Assembly: GCF_044389085.1 (NCBI RefSeq)
Contig: NZ_JBIRXP010000007.1
Location: 1-64,000 of the forward strand
Length of the DNA: 64,000 bases
Origin: Isoptericola sp044389085
Lineage (GTDB): Bacteria > Actinomycetota > Actinomycetes > Actinomycetales > Cellulomonadaceae
Direction of reading: 5' to 3'
Program-made: the position numbers and the translations under genes
Notes under the pieces: model-generated
Database searches by the model: none
What the model was told of the DNA's origin: nothing
What the model saw: only the letters and a program-made list of their open reading frames with translations
Shown: in pieces, positions 16,075 through 24,710 of the stretch
Position numbering within the stretch: position 1 is the stretch's first letter
Layout: every line of letters begins with the position of its first letter

Positions 16075-16101
16075 TATTGCTAGCCTGGCTAGTGATCTTA
16101 C
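16075..16101. promoter_or_regulatory. Second candidate MarR operator between TspO-idi and the SDR gene
   Basis: CTAGCCTGGCTAG (16080-16092) is a perfect inverted repeat inside TATTGCTAGCCTGGCTAGTG, followed by ATCTTAC. Its reverse complement shares AAGATCACTAGCC and GGCTAGCAA with the spacer at 14027-14052. It lies about 80 bp upstream of the TspO start on one side and 40 bp upstream of the SDR start on the other, so one protein could control both directions. Confidence 0.55.
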
Positions 16102-16143
16102 CGCGAGGGGACGACGCGCGACCGACGACGCGAGGGGCTGCTC

Positions 16144-17631
16144 ATGACGACCGAAGGTCCGCTCGTGCTGGTCACCGGGGCCACCGGCTACATCGGCGGA
16201 CGGCTCGTGCCCGAGCTGCTCGCCGCGGGCTACCGGGTGCGCGTGCTCGCCCGCCACCCCGAGCGCCTCGCCGCACGCTCCTGGGCCGACGACGTCGACG
16301 TGGTGGCCGGCGACGCCGGGGAGCGCGACGACCTCCGGCGCGCCCTCGACGGCGTCACGGTGGCGTACTACCTCATCCACGCCCTCGGCGCCGGGGCGGG
16401 CTTCGCCGACACCGACCGCCGCACGGCCCGAGGCTTCGCGGACGCGGCCGCCGAGGCCGGCCTGCACCGCGTCGTCTACCTGGGCGGCCTCTACCCCGAC
16501 ACGCCCGACCTGTCGCCGCACCTGCGCTCCCGCCGCGAGGTGGAGGAGATCCTGCTCGACGGCGACGTCCCGACCGTCGTGCTGCGCGCCGCGGTGATCC
16601 TCGGCTCCGGGAGCGCGTCGTTCGAGATGATGCGCTACCTCACCGAGCGGCTGCCCGTGATGGTGGCCCCGCGCTGGATCGACAACCGCATCCAGCCGAT
16701 CGCCGTGCGCGACGTGCTGCGCTACCTCGTCGGGGCGGCGGCGATCCCCGCCGACGTCAGCCGCGGCTTCGACATCGGCGGGCCGGACGTGCTGACCTAC
16801 CGCCGGATGATGCAGCGCTACGCCGCCGTCGCCGGGCTGCGGCCCCGGGTGATCGGTGCCGTCCCCGTGCTGACCCCGCGGCTCGCGAGCCTGTGGGTCG
16901 GCCTCGTCACCCCGGTGCCGCCGGCGATCGCGCGCCCGCTCGTCGGCTCGCTGGTGCACGAGGTGGTCGCGCGCGACCACGACATCGCGGCCCACGTGCC
17001 CGACCCGCCCGAGGGGCTCGTCGGGTTCGACGACGCGGTGGCCCTGGCCCTGGCCCGGATCCGCGACCTCGACGTCCGGACCAGCTGGACCTCGGCGTCG
17101 ACGCGCGGCGCGCCGTCCGACCCGCTGCCCGACGACCCGGACTGGGCCGGCGGCAGCCTGCTCGTCGACGACCGGTCGCGCGAGGTGGACACGACGCCGG
17201 AGTCGCTGTGGTCCGTGATCGAGGGCATCGGCGGCGCCCACGGCTGGTACTCGTGGCGCCTCGGCTGGGTGGCCCGCGGCCTGCTCGACCGCCTCTTCGG
17301 CGGGCCCGGGCTGCGCCGCGGGCGCCGGCACCCGCAGCGCCTGGAGCCCGGCGACGCGCTCGACTGGTGGCGGGTGGAGAAGGTCGTCCCCGGCCGGCTC
17401 CTGCGGCTGCGGGCCGAGATGCGCCTGCCGGGCCTGGCCTGGCTGGAGCTGTCCGTCGAGGACGGGCCGGGCGCGCGGCCCGTGTTCCGGCAGCGCGCGA
17501 TCTTCTCCCCGCGCGGGCTGCCCGGGCAGCTGTACTGGTGGGCGATCAGCCCGTTCCACGGGATCGTGTTCGGTGGGATGCAGCGCAACATCGCCCGCGC
17601 CGCGCACGAGTACGCCCTGGCAGAGGGCTGA
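16144..17631 (+). CDS. SDR/NmrA-like NAD(P)-binding protein fused to a C-terminal SRPBCC-like domain (DUF2867)
   Basis: A 495-residue two-domain protein. The N-terminal Rossmann domain starts VLVTGATGYIGGRLVPELL (about residues 8-26), and YYLIHALG and LYPDTPDLSPHLRSR follow the atypical SDR pattern without a clear YxxxK pair. From about residue 330 the sequence (TPESLWSVIEGIGGAHGWYSWRLGW) matches DUF2867, a ligand-binding helix-grip-like domain. The fusion is found in many actinobacteria, but the reaction is unknown. The shared operator motif and position next to idi suggest a role tied to carotenoid or isoprenoid metabolism. Confidence 0.78.
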   Translation: MTTEGPLVLVTGATGYIGGRLVPELLAAGYRVRVLARHPERLAARSWADDVDVVAGDAGERDDLRRALDGVTVAYYLIHALGAGAGFADTDRRTARGFADAAAEAGLHRVVYLGGLYPDTPDLSPHLRSRREVEEILLDGDVPTVVLRAAVILGSGSASFEMMRYLTERLPVMVAPRWIDNRIQPIAVRDVLRYLVGAAAIPADVSRGFDIGGPDVLTYRRMMQRYAAVAGLRPRVIGAVPVLTPRLASLWVGLVTPVPPAIARPLVGSLVHEVVARDHDIAAHVPDPPEGLVGFDDAVALALARIRDLDVRTSWTSASTRGAPSDPLPDDPDWAGGSLLVDDRSREVDTTPESLWSVIEGIGGAHGWYSWRLGWVARGLLDRLFGGPGLRRGRRHPQRLEPGDALDWWRVEKVVPGRLLRLRAEMRLPGLAWLELSVEDGPGARPVFRQRAIFSPRGLPGQLYWWAISPFHGIVFGGMQRNIARAAHEYALAEG

Positions 17632-17686
17632 CCCGGGCCTCGGCCCGGCCCGCTCAGTGCCGTTTCGGTGACGTTTCGGTGCCGCC

Positions 17687-18040
17687 TCAGTGCCGGGCGC
17701 GGCGCGCGCCGAGCGGCCCGCCGAAGACGAGCGAGATCCCGAGGACGTACCCGACGTCGTACCAGTTGCCGTTGTTGTGCACCTCGTACACCGACACGGA
17801 GTCCGTGAACAGTGAGACGACGAACGTGACCGGCAGGATCATCCCCTGCCACAGGCCCCACCAGAACCCGTAGGGTCCGGCGCCGCCGATCGTCGACGTG
17901 TCGACGCCCGGGTTGGGCCCCGCCGCGCACGCCGCCAGCAGCGCGAGGGCGACGACGGCGAGCGCCGCCGTCGTCGTGCGGCGAGCGACACGACGCCGAT
18001 GCGCGAGCGCCTGCCCAGGTTCCGTCTGCCCAGGTTCCAT
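17687..18040 (-). CDS. Small putative lipoprotein with a membrane segment
   Basis: A 117-residue protein with a basic N-terminus, the hydrophobic run TAALAVVALALLAAC and a lipobox (LAAC, cysteine at about residue 36). A second hydrophobic segment, GFWWGLWQGMILPVTFVVSLF, follows, then the conserved-looking VYEVHNNGNWYDVGYVLG. Similar small proteins occur in many bacteria without a known function. A 14-bp direct repeat at the 5' end encodes GQTEPGQ. ATG 18040 is chosen; no better start is seen. A Gly/Cys-rich inverted repeat near 17634-17650 separates it from the SDR gene. Confidence 0.65.
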   Translation of the reverse strand: MEPGQTEPGQALAHRRRVARRTTTAALAVVALALLAACAAGPNPGVDTSTIGGAGPYGFWWGLWQGMILPVTFVVSLFTDSVSVYEVHNNGNWYDVGYVLGISLVFGGPLGARRARH

Positions 18041-18102
18041 CCGTCCACGATGGCACCGGCGGGCCGCGGGCGCCGCGCGGGCGCCACCCCCGGGCCCGGG
18101 TT

Positions 18103-19521
18103 TCACCCCTCCCCGGGCCGCTGGCTCCCGACGGAGACGGGGATCCGCGCGGGCAGCGCCTCGAGCCGGTCGGCGGTCTCGTCCGCGCAGGCGGCGAGCT
18201 CGCGCGCGATCTCGGCGCTCAGGCCCAGGTAGCCCGCCGGGTCGAGGAGGGCGCGCAGCTCGTCGTCGTCGAAGGCCTCGCTGACCACGGGGTCGCCGTG
18301 CAGCAGCTCGAGGAACGGGCGCCCGTCTGCCGCGGTCGCCTGCGCGACGGCGAACACGACGTCGTGCGCCTTCTGCCGCCCGATCTTCTCCCCGAGGGCG
18401 AGCATGAGGGACTCCGAGCCGATCATCCCCTCGGACAGGCGGATGTTCGCCCGCATCCGGCCCGGGTCGAGCTCCAGGCCGTCCATCACCACCTCGAGCC
18501 GCGCGAGCATGTCGCCGGCCAGCACCGCGGCCGACGCCGAGACGTCCTCCAGCAGGGCCGTCATGGCGCCGTTCGCCTCCTGGTCGTGCAGCATCGACTC
18601 CAGCGCCGGACCGGCGAGCGCCCGCAGCTCCGCCGACATCGTCTGCATGTCCAGGGCGAGCTGGGGGTTGCGCTTGTGCGGCATCGTCGAGCTGCCGACC
18701 GTGCCCTCCGGCACCGGCTCGAACGCCTCCGCGAACTCCGGCTGCATCAGCGTGTAGACGTCCCGGCCGATCTTCCCGATCGTGCCCGCGAGCTGCGCCA
18801 GCACCAGCACGAGCTCCACGATGCCGTCGTTGACCGACCGGGACGGCACCCGCATCGGGTGCAGCCCGAGCCGCCGCGCCACGCCCGACTCGATCGCCCG
18901 CCCCGAGCCCCCGAACGACGCGAACGTGCCCGCCGCGCCGCCCATGAGCACGCAGAACAGCCGCTCGTCGAGCCGCTCCAGCCGGTCCGCGTGCGCGGCG
19001 AGCTGGTCGATCCACACCGCGACCTTGAAGCCGAACGTCACCGGCACCGCGTGCTGGGAGTGCGTGCGGCCCGCCATCGGCAGCGCCGCCGACGACTCCG
19101 CGAGCTTGCCCGCCGAGCGCAGCACGCGGCCGAGCTGGCGCAGCACGGCACGGTGCGCGTCGCGCAGCACCAGCACGTCGGCCGTCTGCGTGATGTTCTG
19201 CGTCGTCGCGCCCCAGTGCACCCAGCCGCCGTGCTTGGAGCCGACGGCGCGCGCGAACTCCTCGATGAGCGGCACCAGGGGGTGGCTCGCCTCGGCCGTC
19301 GCCGCGAGGACCCGCCTGACGTCGAGCTTTTCGATCCGCGCGGTGAGCGCGATGGCGCGGGCCGACTCCGCCGGGATGAGCCCCGCGTCGGCCTCGGCCA
19401 GGGCGAGGGCCGCCTCGACGTCGAGCCGCGCCTGCCACCGGTTCTCCCGCGTGAACAGGCGCGCGATGCCCGGGTCGGGCACCCGGCCCTCGGTGAAGCG
19501 TCCGAACGGTGCGACGATCAT
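18103..19521 (-). CDS. Adenylosuccinate lyase family protein (fumarase/aspartase superfamily)
   Basis: A 472-residue lyase of the superfamily that includes adenylosuccinate lyase and 3-carboxy-cis,cis-muconate cycloisomerase. The signature loop GSSTMPHKRNP with the catalytic serine is intact, as are TTQNITQTAD and GRTHSQHAVPVTFGFKVA with the catalytic histidine. The N-terminus PFGRFTEGRVPDPGIARLF fits the cycloisomerase-like branch slightly better than housekeeping PurB. With no purine or protocatechuate genes nearby, the substrate is open. ATG 19521. Confidence 0.82.
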   Translation of the reverse strand: MIVAPFGRFTEGRVPDPGIARLFTRENRWQARLDVEAALALAEADAGLIPAESARAIALTARIEKLDVRRVLAATAEASHPLVPLIEEFARAVGSKHGGWVHWGATTQNITQTADVLVLRDAHRAVLRQLGRVLRSAGKLAESSAALPMAGRTHSQHAVPVTFGFKVAVWIDQLAAHADRLERLDERLFCVLMGGAAGTFASFGGSGRAIESGVARRLGLHPMRVPSRSVNDGIVELVLVLAQLAGTIGKIGRDVYTLMQPEFAEAFEPVPEGTVGSSTMPHKRNPQLALDMQTMSAELRALAGPALESMLHDQEANGAMTALLEDVSASAAVLAGDMLARLEVVMDGLELDPGRMRANIRLSEGMIGSESLMLALGEKIGRQKAHDVVFAVAQATAADGRPFLELLHGDPVVSEAFDDDELRALLDPAGYLGLSAEIARELAACADETADRLEALPARIPVSVGSQRPGEG

Positions 19522-19638
19522 GCGGCCCCCAGGCGTCCGACAGCGGTGAGCAGCATGATCGTCCCGCCCGGGCGACGTGTACAGCCCCCGCCGGCCGGCG
19601 CGCTGCGGGTGTCGGGGGTCCGCGGCACGCTGGACGGC

Positions 19639-20376
19639 ATGAGCGACGAGACGACGACGCGGGTCGCAGCCCTGGACGCGGTGGTGTTCGACGCCCCGGA
19701 CCCCCGGGTGGCGGCCGACTTCTGGCAGGGGCTGACCGGCGCGGAGGTCGACCAGCAGGGCTACGGAGAGAACTGGATCACGCTGCGCACCCCCGACGGC
19801 TGGTCGCTCGCCTTCCAGCCGGCGCCCGACCTGGTGCCCCCGCGGTGGCCCGGGCAGGAGCATCCGCAGCAGGCGCACCTCGACCTGCGCGTGCCGGACG
19901 TCGCGGCCGCCGTGCAGCGCGCCGTCGGACTCGGCGCCACGGTGCTCCGCGAGAACCCGGAGTGGACCACCCTGGCCGACCCCGCCGGGCACCCGTTCGA
20001 CCTGTGCCACGCCGCGGACGACGACGGCCTGACGATCATGGGCCTCACGTTCGACGTGCCGGACGCCTCGGCCGCCGCCGCGTTCTGGTCCGGCGTCCTC
20101 GGCGAGCCGGTGGTCTACGACGACGAGGGGATGGCGATGCTCGGCGGTGAGCGCGCGCTGCTGTTCCAGCAGGTGGAGGGCTACACCGCCCCGCGCTGGC
20201 CCGACCCGGCCTACCCGCAGCAGCTGCACCTCGACCTGCAGGTGGGCCCGCAGACCCTCGACGAGGCCGAGCAGGCGGCGCTCGCCGTCGGCGCGCAGCG
20301 CCTGCCCGGCGGCGAGGACACCTTCCGCGTCTTCGCCGACCCTGCCGGCCACCCGTTCTGCCTCTGCAGGGGCTGA
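19639..20376 (+). CDS. VOC family protein with two glyoxalase-like domains
   Basis: A 245-residue protein with two vicinal-oxygen-chelate modules, residues about 12-125 and 128-245, each ending in a DPAGHPFDLC/DPAGHPFCLC motif. The repeated HLDL segments (QQAHLDL, QQLHLDL) would supply metal-binding histidines in true enzymes; the glutamate partners are not clear, so it may be a binding or resistance protein. ATG 19639 lies after a GGAC-rich leader. It is divergent from the lyase gene. No specific function can be assigned. Confidence 0.8.
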   Translation: MSDETTTRVAALDAVVFDAPDPRVAADFWQGLTGAEVDQQGYGENWITLRTPDGWSLAFQPAPDLVPPRWPGQEHPQQAHLDLRVPDVAAAVQRAVGLGATVLRENPEWTTLADPAGHPFDLCHAADDDGLTIMGLTFDVPDASAAAAFWSGVLGEPVVYDDEGMAMLGGERALLFQQVEGYTAPRWPDPAYPQQLHLDLQVGPQTLDEAEQAALAVGAQRLPGGEDTFRVFADPAGHPFCLCRG

Positions 20377-20389
20377 CCCGTCCGGCCCC

Positions 20390-21037
20390 TCAGTCGGGCA
20401 GCAGCAGCGCGGGCCGGGCGGGGTGGTCCACCCGGACGACGACGTCCGCGCGCCTCTCGGGCTGGGCCTCGCGGCCGTAGCGCCCGTAGGCCGCGAGGGT
20501 CCACGCGTCCTCGAGCGGGGTGTTCCGCGTCTCCGTCGCGGTCCGCAGCGCGAGGTGGACGGACAGGTCGACGTCGAGCCCGCGGCCCAGCGCGAGCGAC
20601 CCGTCGAGCACGACGACGGTGCCCGGCGGCGCGTCCTCGTACGCGGCCCGCGTGGAGCGCCCGGTGTCCGGGTCGCGCAGGCTCGGCAGCCAGCGGCCCC
20701 GCGTGACGACCGAGAGCAGCACCTCGCGGTTGAGGCCGTCGACGTCGATCCACTCGTCCAGCAGCGCGTCGGCGTCCCGGCGGCCGCGCTCGAGACGCAG
20801 CGACCGGGCGCGCAGGAAGTCCCGGACGCGCACCCGCGCGACCGGTCGGCCCGCCGCGCGCAGCGGCTCGACCAGCGCGTCGGCAAGGTCCTCCGGGCGG
20901 GTGGACGGGTGCCCGTCGACGAGCACCCGCACCGGCCGCACGGCGTCGTCCCGCCGTCCGGCACCCTCGCCATGGTCCAGCACCCGCCCCACGACGTGCG
21001 CGACCGCACCCTCGAACGTCGCCGGCTCCACGCGCAC
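20390..21037 (-). CDS. Uridine kinase-like P-loop protein with a degenerate P-loop
   Basis: A 215-residue protein resembling actinobacterial uridine kinase-like NTPases. VRPVRVLVDGHPSTRPEDLADALVEPLRAAGRPVARVRVRDFLR matches the strand-loop-helix plus phosphate-acceptor region of that family, but the loop reads DGHPSTRPEDL instead of GxxGSGKT, so the invariant Lys and Ser/Thr are missing. The later core (LDGSLALGRGLDVDLSVHLAL) resembles the family lid region. Starts are GTG codons at 21037 or 21031; I see no ATG in frame. Possibly an inactive or differently active paralogue. Confidence 0.6.
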   Translation of the reverse strand: MRVEPATFEGAVAHVVGRVLDHGEGAGRRDDAVRPVRVLVDGHPSTRPEDLADALVEPLRAAGRPVARVRVRDFLRARSLRLERGRRDADALLDEWIDVDGLNREVLLSVVTRGRWLPSLRDPDTGRSTRAAYEDAPPGTVVVLDGSLALGRGLDVDLSVHLALRTATETRNTPLEDAWTLAAYGRYGREAQPERRADVVVRVDHPARPALLLPD

Positions 21038-21094
21038 CCGGACATGCTCGCACCCGACGCGCTGTGAGCGGGCGTGCGGCGGCGGCCACGCACT

Positions 21095-21127
21095 GTTCAC
21101 CGAGTCTTCCTTTCCAGGTCCGGCGGT
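21095..21127 (+). promoter_or_regulatory. Weak candidate PHO box upstream of phnD
   Basis: Three 11-mers in tandem (GTTCACCGAGT, CTTCCTTTCCA, GGTCCGGCGGT) have TTC/GTC at the same offset, the spacing used by PhoP direct repeats. Only the first fits the actinobacterial PHO consensus well. A GGGCCC-TCCT-GGGCCC hairpin (21190-21206) lies between it and the gene. Confidence 0.25.
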
Positions 21128-21230
21128 CTCGTAATTCACGGCCATGTTCGCCGGATGGAGTTCCGGTATCGCCAGTCGCGATATCCGCCGGGCCCTCCTG
21201 GGCCCCCGCGTGCTCCCGAAAGGAACGCCC

Positions 21231-22172
21231 ATGCGCGCCCGCGCTCTGCCTGCCCTGGCCCTGCCCGCCCTCGGGCTGCTCGGTGCCGCCGTCGTCCTCG
21301 CCGGCTGCTCCCCCTCCGGCGCCGACGCCTCCGCGGCGGAGGCCGACCCGAACGCCCCCATCACGTTCGCGACCACCCCGCTCGGCGACGACCCCGCCGC
21401 CGAGAACCCCATCGAGGCGTTCGCCGCCCTCGTCGAGTCCGAGACGGGCCGCGAGGTCGAGATCGTCGACGTGCCCGACTACACGGCCGTCGTCGAGGCC
21501 CTGCGCAACCACCACACCGACATCGGCTTCATGAGCGGGTTCCCGTCCGCGCTGGCCGTCAACACCGGCGAGGTCGACTCGCTGGTGGCGTGGCCCGGCG
21601 ACGACTCCCCCGTGTCGACCTGCCTCGTGCTCGACGACTCCCCGCTGCGGTCGTTCGACGACATCACCCCCGACACCGTGGTCGCGTTCGCCGACCCGGC
21701 GTCGTCGTCCGGGTACTTCATGCCCGTCGCCGCGCTGCACGACGCCGGCCTCGAGAAGGACACCGACTACGAGGCCCTGTTCTCCGGCGGCCACGACATG
21801 AGCTTCACCGCCCTCAAGGAGGGCCAGGCGGACGTCGCGTGCACGTCGACGATGTTCCCCACGATGGCCGGCCAGGGGAACGCGATGTTCCCGTTCGAGG
21901 AGGGCGAGACGCGCTCCATCGGCGAGAGCGCCTCCATGCCCGTCGCCGTGACCGTGCTCGCCGACCAGCAGCTCGCGGACGACAAGCGCGAGATCCTGCT
22001 CGACGCGCTGCCCGAGATCTTCACCGAGGAGAACGCCGACGAGCTCGGCGCCATGATGGAGGCGATGCAGGGCACCGAGCCGATCCTCGAGCCCGACGCC
22101 GAGATCTTCCAGCCGTTCGTCGACGTCGCCGCCATCGCCGACGTGGACATCCCCGACCTCAGCGGGTCGTGA
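21231..22172 (+). CDS. phnD: Phosphate/phosphite/phosphonate ABC transporter binding protein (PhnD family)
   Basis: A 313-residue lipoprotein, the extracellular substrate-binding part of the PhnDCE-type importer. The signal peptide ends in the lipobox VLAGC (about residues 23-27). The mature part begins PITFATTPLGDDPA and has YTAVVEALRNHHTDIGFMSGF, typical of the type II PhnD fold, in which a Ser/Thr-rich pocket holds the phosph(on)ate. ATG 21231 follows AAAGGA. It is the first gene of a five-gene unit. Whether the ligand is phosphonate, phosphite or phosphate cannot be told. Confidence 0.87.
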   Translation: MRARALPALALPALGLLGAAVVLAGCSPSGADASAAEADPNAPITFATTPLGDDPAAENPIEAFAALVESETGREVEIVDVPDYTAVVEALRNHHTDIGFMSGFPSALAVNTGEVDSLVAWPGDDSPVSTCLVLDDSPLRSFDDITPDTVVAFADPASSSGYFMPVAALHDAGLEKDTDYEALFSGGHDMSFTALKEGQADVACTSTMFPTMAGQGNAMFPFEEGETRSIGESASMPVAVTVLADQQLADDKREILLDALPEIFTEENADELGAMMEAMQGTEPILEPDAEIFQPFVDVAAIADVDIPDLSGS

Positions 22173-22177
22173 GCGCG

Positions 22178-23026
22178 ATGACCACGACCACCTCCCCGGC
22201 GCCCACCGCGCGCCCGGCACCCTCCGGCGACGCCACGCTCCCGCTCGTCACGGTGCGCGGGCTCCAGGTCGCGTACGGCGACGGACCGCTCGTGCTCGAC
22301 GGCGTCGACCTCGACCTGTTCCCCGGTGAGACGGTCGCGCTGCTCGGCGCCTCCGGCTCCGGCAAGTCCACCCTGATGCGCAGCCTCACCGGGTTCGCGC
22401 CGGTGAACGCCGGCACCGTGCGCGTCGCGGGTCACGACCTGACGAACCTGCGACGCGGCGACCTGCGGCGGCTGCGCGCGTCGGTCGGGCAGGTGTTCCA
22501 GCAGTTCAACCTCGTCGGGCGGCTCAGCGTGCTCACGAACGTGCTGACCGGCGCCCTCCACCAGGCCGGCCCGGTGAACCTCGGCGGCGGGTTCTCCGCC
22601 GCGCACCGCCGGCGGGCCCTGGAGCTGCTCGACCGCGTCGGCATCGCGCACAAGGCGACCGAGCAGGCCCGGTCGCTGTCCGGCGGGCAGCAGCAGCGCG
22701 TCGCCATCGCGCGGGCGCTGATGCAGCAGCCGCGGCTCGTCCTCGCCGACGAGCCGGTCGCCTCGCTCGACCCGAAGATGTCGCACTCCGTGCTGGAGCT
22801 CCTGCAGCAGATCGCGCGCGAGGACGGCATCCCGGTGCTGGTGAGCCTGCACGTGCTGCCGCTGGCCCTCGAGCACTCCGACCGCGTCGTCGGGCTCCGG
22901 CACGGCCGCGTGCTCGTCAGCGACCGCACCGACCGGCTCGACGCCGCCTCCCTCGACGCGGTCTACGCGGACCTCGGCGACGGGGACGACGAGGGCCGCG
23001 CGGCCGACGGGGAGGCGGGACGATGA
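22178..23026 (+). CDS. phnC: Phosphonate-type ABC transporter ATP-binding protein
   Basis: A 282-residue importer ATPase. It has Walker A GASGSGKST, Q-loop GQVFQQFNLVGRLSVLTNVL, signature LSGGQQQRVAIARAL, Walker B LVLADEPVASLDP and the H-loop in LVSLHVLPLALEH. The NLVGRLSVLTNVLTGAL sequence is characteristic of PhnC. Its ATG is 5 bp after the phnD stop; its own stop overlaps phnE by 4 bp. Confidence 0.92.
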   Translation: MTTTTSPAPTARPAPSGDATLPLVTVRGLQVAYGDGPLVLDGVDLDLFPGETVALLGASGSGKSTLMRSLTGFAPVNAGTVRVAGHDLTNLRRGDLRRLRASVGQVFQQFNLVGRLSVLTNVLTGALHQAGPVNLGGGFSAAHRRRALELLDRVGIAHKATEQARSLSGGQQQRVAIARALMQQPRLVLADEPVASLDPKMSHSVLELLQQIAREDGIPVLVSLHVLPLALEHSDRVVGLRHGRVLVSDRTDRLDAASLDAVYADLGDGDDEGRAADGEAGR

Positions 23027-23895
23027 CGCTCACCGCACCGCGACAGCAACCCCCCGGGCAGCGCGGACGCTCAGGGCAGCGCGCGACGGGGCAGCCGCGG
23101 CTCGACCCGCACGAGCGCGAGCGGCTGGAGCGCGCGTTCACCGTGCCCCGCGCCCGCTTCCTCGTCGGGGTGCCGATCGCGCTCGCCCTGCTGGTCTGGT
23201 CGTCCGTCGGCGCGGAGTTCAACGTCGCGAAGCTCGGCGAGGGCGCCGCCAACATGGGCGAGTTCCTCTCGCGCATGTTCCCGCCCACCTGGGACGAGCT
23301 CGACGTCATCGTCGACCTGCTGATCGAGACGCTGCAGATGGCGATCGTCGGCACCGTGCTCGGTGCCGGGCTGTCGCTGGTCGTCGCGTTCGGGGCGGCG
23401 TCGAACATCGCCCCGCGCTGGCTGTACTACCCGACCCGCTGGGTCATGAACGTCATCCGCTCCCTGCCCGACCTCGTGTTCGCCCTGATGTTCGTCTCCG
23501 CCGTCGGGCTGGGGCCGTTCGCCGGCATCCTCGCCATGACTGTCGGCTCCGTCGGCTCCATCGGCAAGGTCTTCGCCGAGGCCATGGAGGCCGTCGACCG
23601 CGGGCCCGTCACCGCCATGCAGGCCGTCGGGGCGTCGCGGCGGCAGGTCGTCCAGTACGGCGTCCTGCCGCAGGCCGGGCCGATGCTCGTCTCCTACACG
23701 CTCCTGCTGTTCGAGGGGAACGTGCGCGGCGCGACCATCCTCGGCATGGTCGGCGCCGGCGGCATCGGCCTGGAGCTCACCACCGCCATGAAGATGTACG
23801 ACTACGGGCACCTGTCCGCGATCGTCATCTGCATCATCGTGCTGGTCACGGTCATCGACCAGGCCAGCGCCGTCATCCGAAGGAAGATCACGTGA
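23023..23895 (+). CDS. phnE: Phosphonate-type ABC transporter permease
   Basis: A 290-residue membrane permease with about six helices and the EAA-type loop EAMEAVDRGPVTAMQAVGASRRQVVQYGVLP. The N-terminal 60 residues include an unusual Gln/Arg/Gly-rich cytoplasmic leader before the first helix (FLVGVPIALALLVWSSV). RSLPDLVFALMFVSAVGLGPFAG is typical of PhnE. ATG 23023 overlaps the phnC stop; its stop overlaps the GTG of the phosphatase gene. It forms the channel with PhnC and PhnD. Confidence 0.92.
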   Translation: MTLTAPRQQPPGQRGRSGQRATGQPRLDPHERERLERAFTVPRARFLVGVPIALALLVWSSVGAEFNVAKLGEGAANMGEFLSRMFPPTWDELDVIVDLLIETLQMAIVGTVLGAGLSLVVAFGAASNIAPRWLYYPTRWVMNVIRSLPDLVFALMFVSAVGLGPFAGILAMTVGSVGSIGKVFAEAMEAVDRGPVTAMQAVGASRRQVVQYGVLPQAGPMLVSYTLLLFEGNVRGATILGMVGAGGIGLELTTAMKMYDYGHLSAIVICIIVLVTVIDQASAVIRRKIT

Positions 23896-24710
23896 CCCTC
23901 ACCGACAGCCCCGCCGACGCCACCACCCTCGCCCTCAGCGCCCCCGTCAACCTGCGCGACCTCGGCGGCATCGCCGTCGACGGCGGCGCCGTACGTCCCG
24001 GGTTCGCGCTCCGCGCCGACGACCTCGCGATCGTCACGCCCGACGCCGCCGACGCGCTCGTCGACGGCGGCCTGCGCGCCGTCATCGACCTGCGTTCGGC
24101 CGACGAGGTGGCCCTCACGGGCCGCGGCCCCCTCGGCGCGCAGCGTTCCGTGACCTACCACCACGTACCGCTGATGGCGGACATCGGGCGGGCGACGGAC
24201 GACGCCGCGACCCTCCCCGACGGCACCTCCGCCACCGACCTGATCGACCAGCGCCGGTTCGGCCGCATGTACGTGCGCATGTACGAGGACGCGGCCCCGC
24301 AGATCGTCACGGCGCTCGCGATCATCGCCCACGCCCCCGGGGCGGTCGCGTTCCACTGCGCCGCCGGCCAGGACCGCACGGGCGTGCTCGCCGCGTCGCT
24401 GCTCCTCGCGCTCGGCGCGGAGCAGGACGACATCGTCACGGACTACGCGCGGACCGGCGAGAACTCGGCCGCGATCATGGAGCGCATCGCGCCCCTGATG
24501 CAGCCGCTGATGCGCCGGTACGGCCTCGACCTCGACGAGGCGGCACGCGCCGCCGTCCGCGCCGAGTTCTCCCCCGAGCCGATGCGCGAGCTGTTCGCGG
24601 CGCTGGCCGAGCGGCACGGCGACCCGCTGGCCCCGCTGCGTGCGGCGGGCCTGACCGACGGGCTGATCGCCCGGCTGCGCGAGCGTGCCGTCGCCCCGGA
24701 GGCCGCGTGA
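23892..24710 (+). CDS. Tyrosine phosphatase-like hydrolase coupled to phnDCE
   Basis: A 272-residue cysteine phosphatase of the LipA/Ptp-like group (Y_phosphatase3). The P-loop HCAAGQDRTG contains the catalytic Cys and Arg, and the N-terminus (NLRDLGG, PGFALRADDLA, DLRSADE) is diagnostic of the family. It is the fourth gene of the phn unit with a GTGA overlap. C-P lyase genes are absent, so the enzyme may release phosphate from the imported compound or an internal ester of it; this is inference from position only. Confidence 0.85.
   Translation: MTLTDSPADATTLALSAPVNLRDLGGIAVDGGAVRPGFALRADDLAIVTPDAADALVDGGLRAVIDLRSADEVALTGRGPLGAQRSVTYHHVPLMADIGRATDDAATLPDGTSATDLIDQRRFGRMYVRMYEDAAPQIVTALAIIAHAPGAVAFHCAAGQDRTGVLAASLLLALGAEQDDIVTDYARTGENSAAIMERIAPLMQPLMRRYGLDLDEAARAAVRAEFSPEPMRELFAALAERHGDPLAPLRAAGLTDGLIARLRERAVAPEAA

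Noticed and set aside
20390..21037. Functional uridine kinase
   Set aside because: The P-loop Lys and Ser/Thr are absent.
21095..21127. Firm PHO box
   Set aside because: Only the first 11-mer matches the consensus, so it is listed as weak only.
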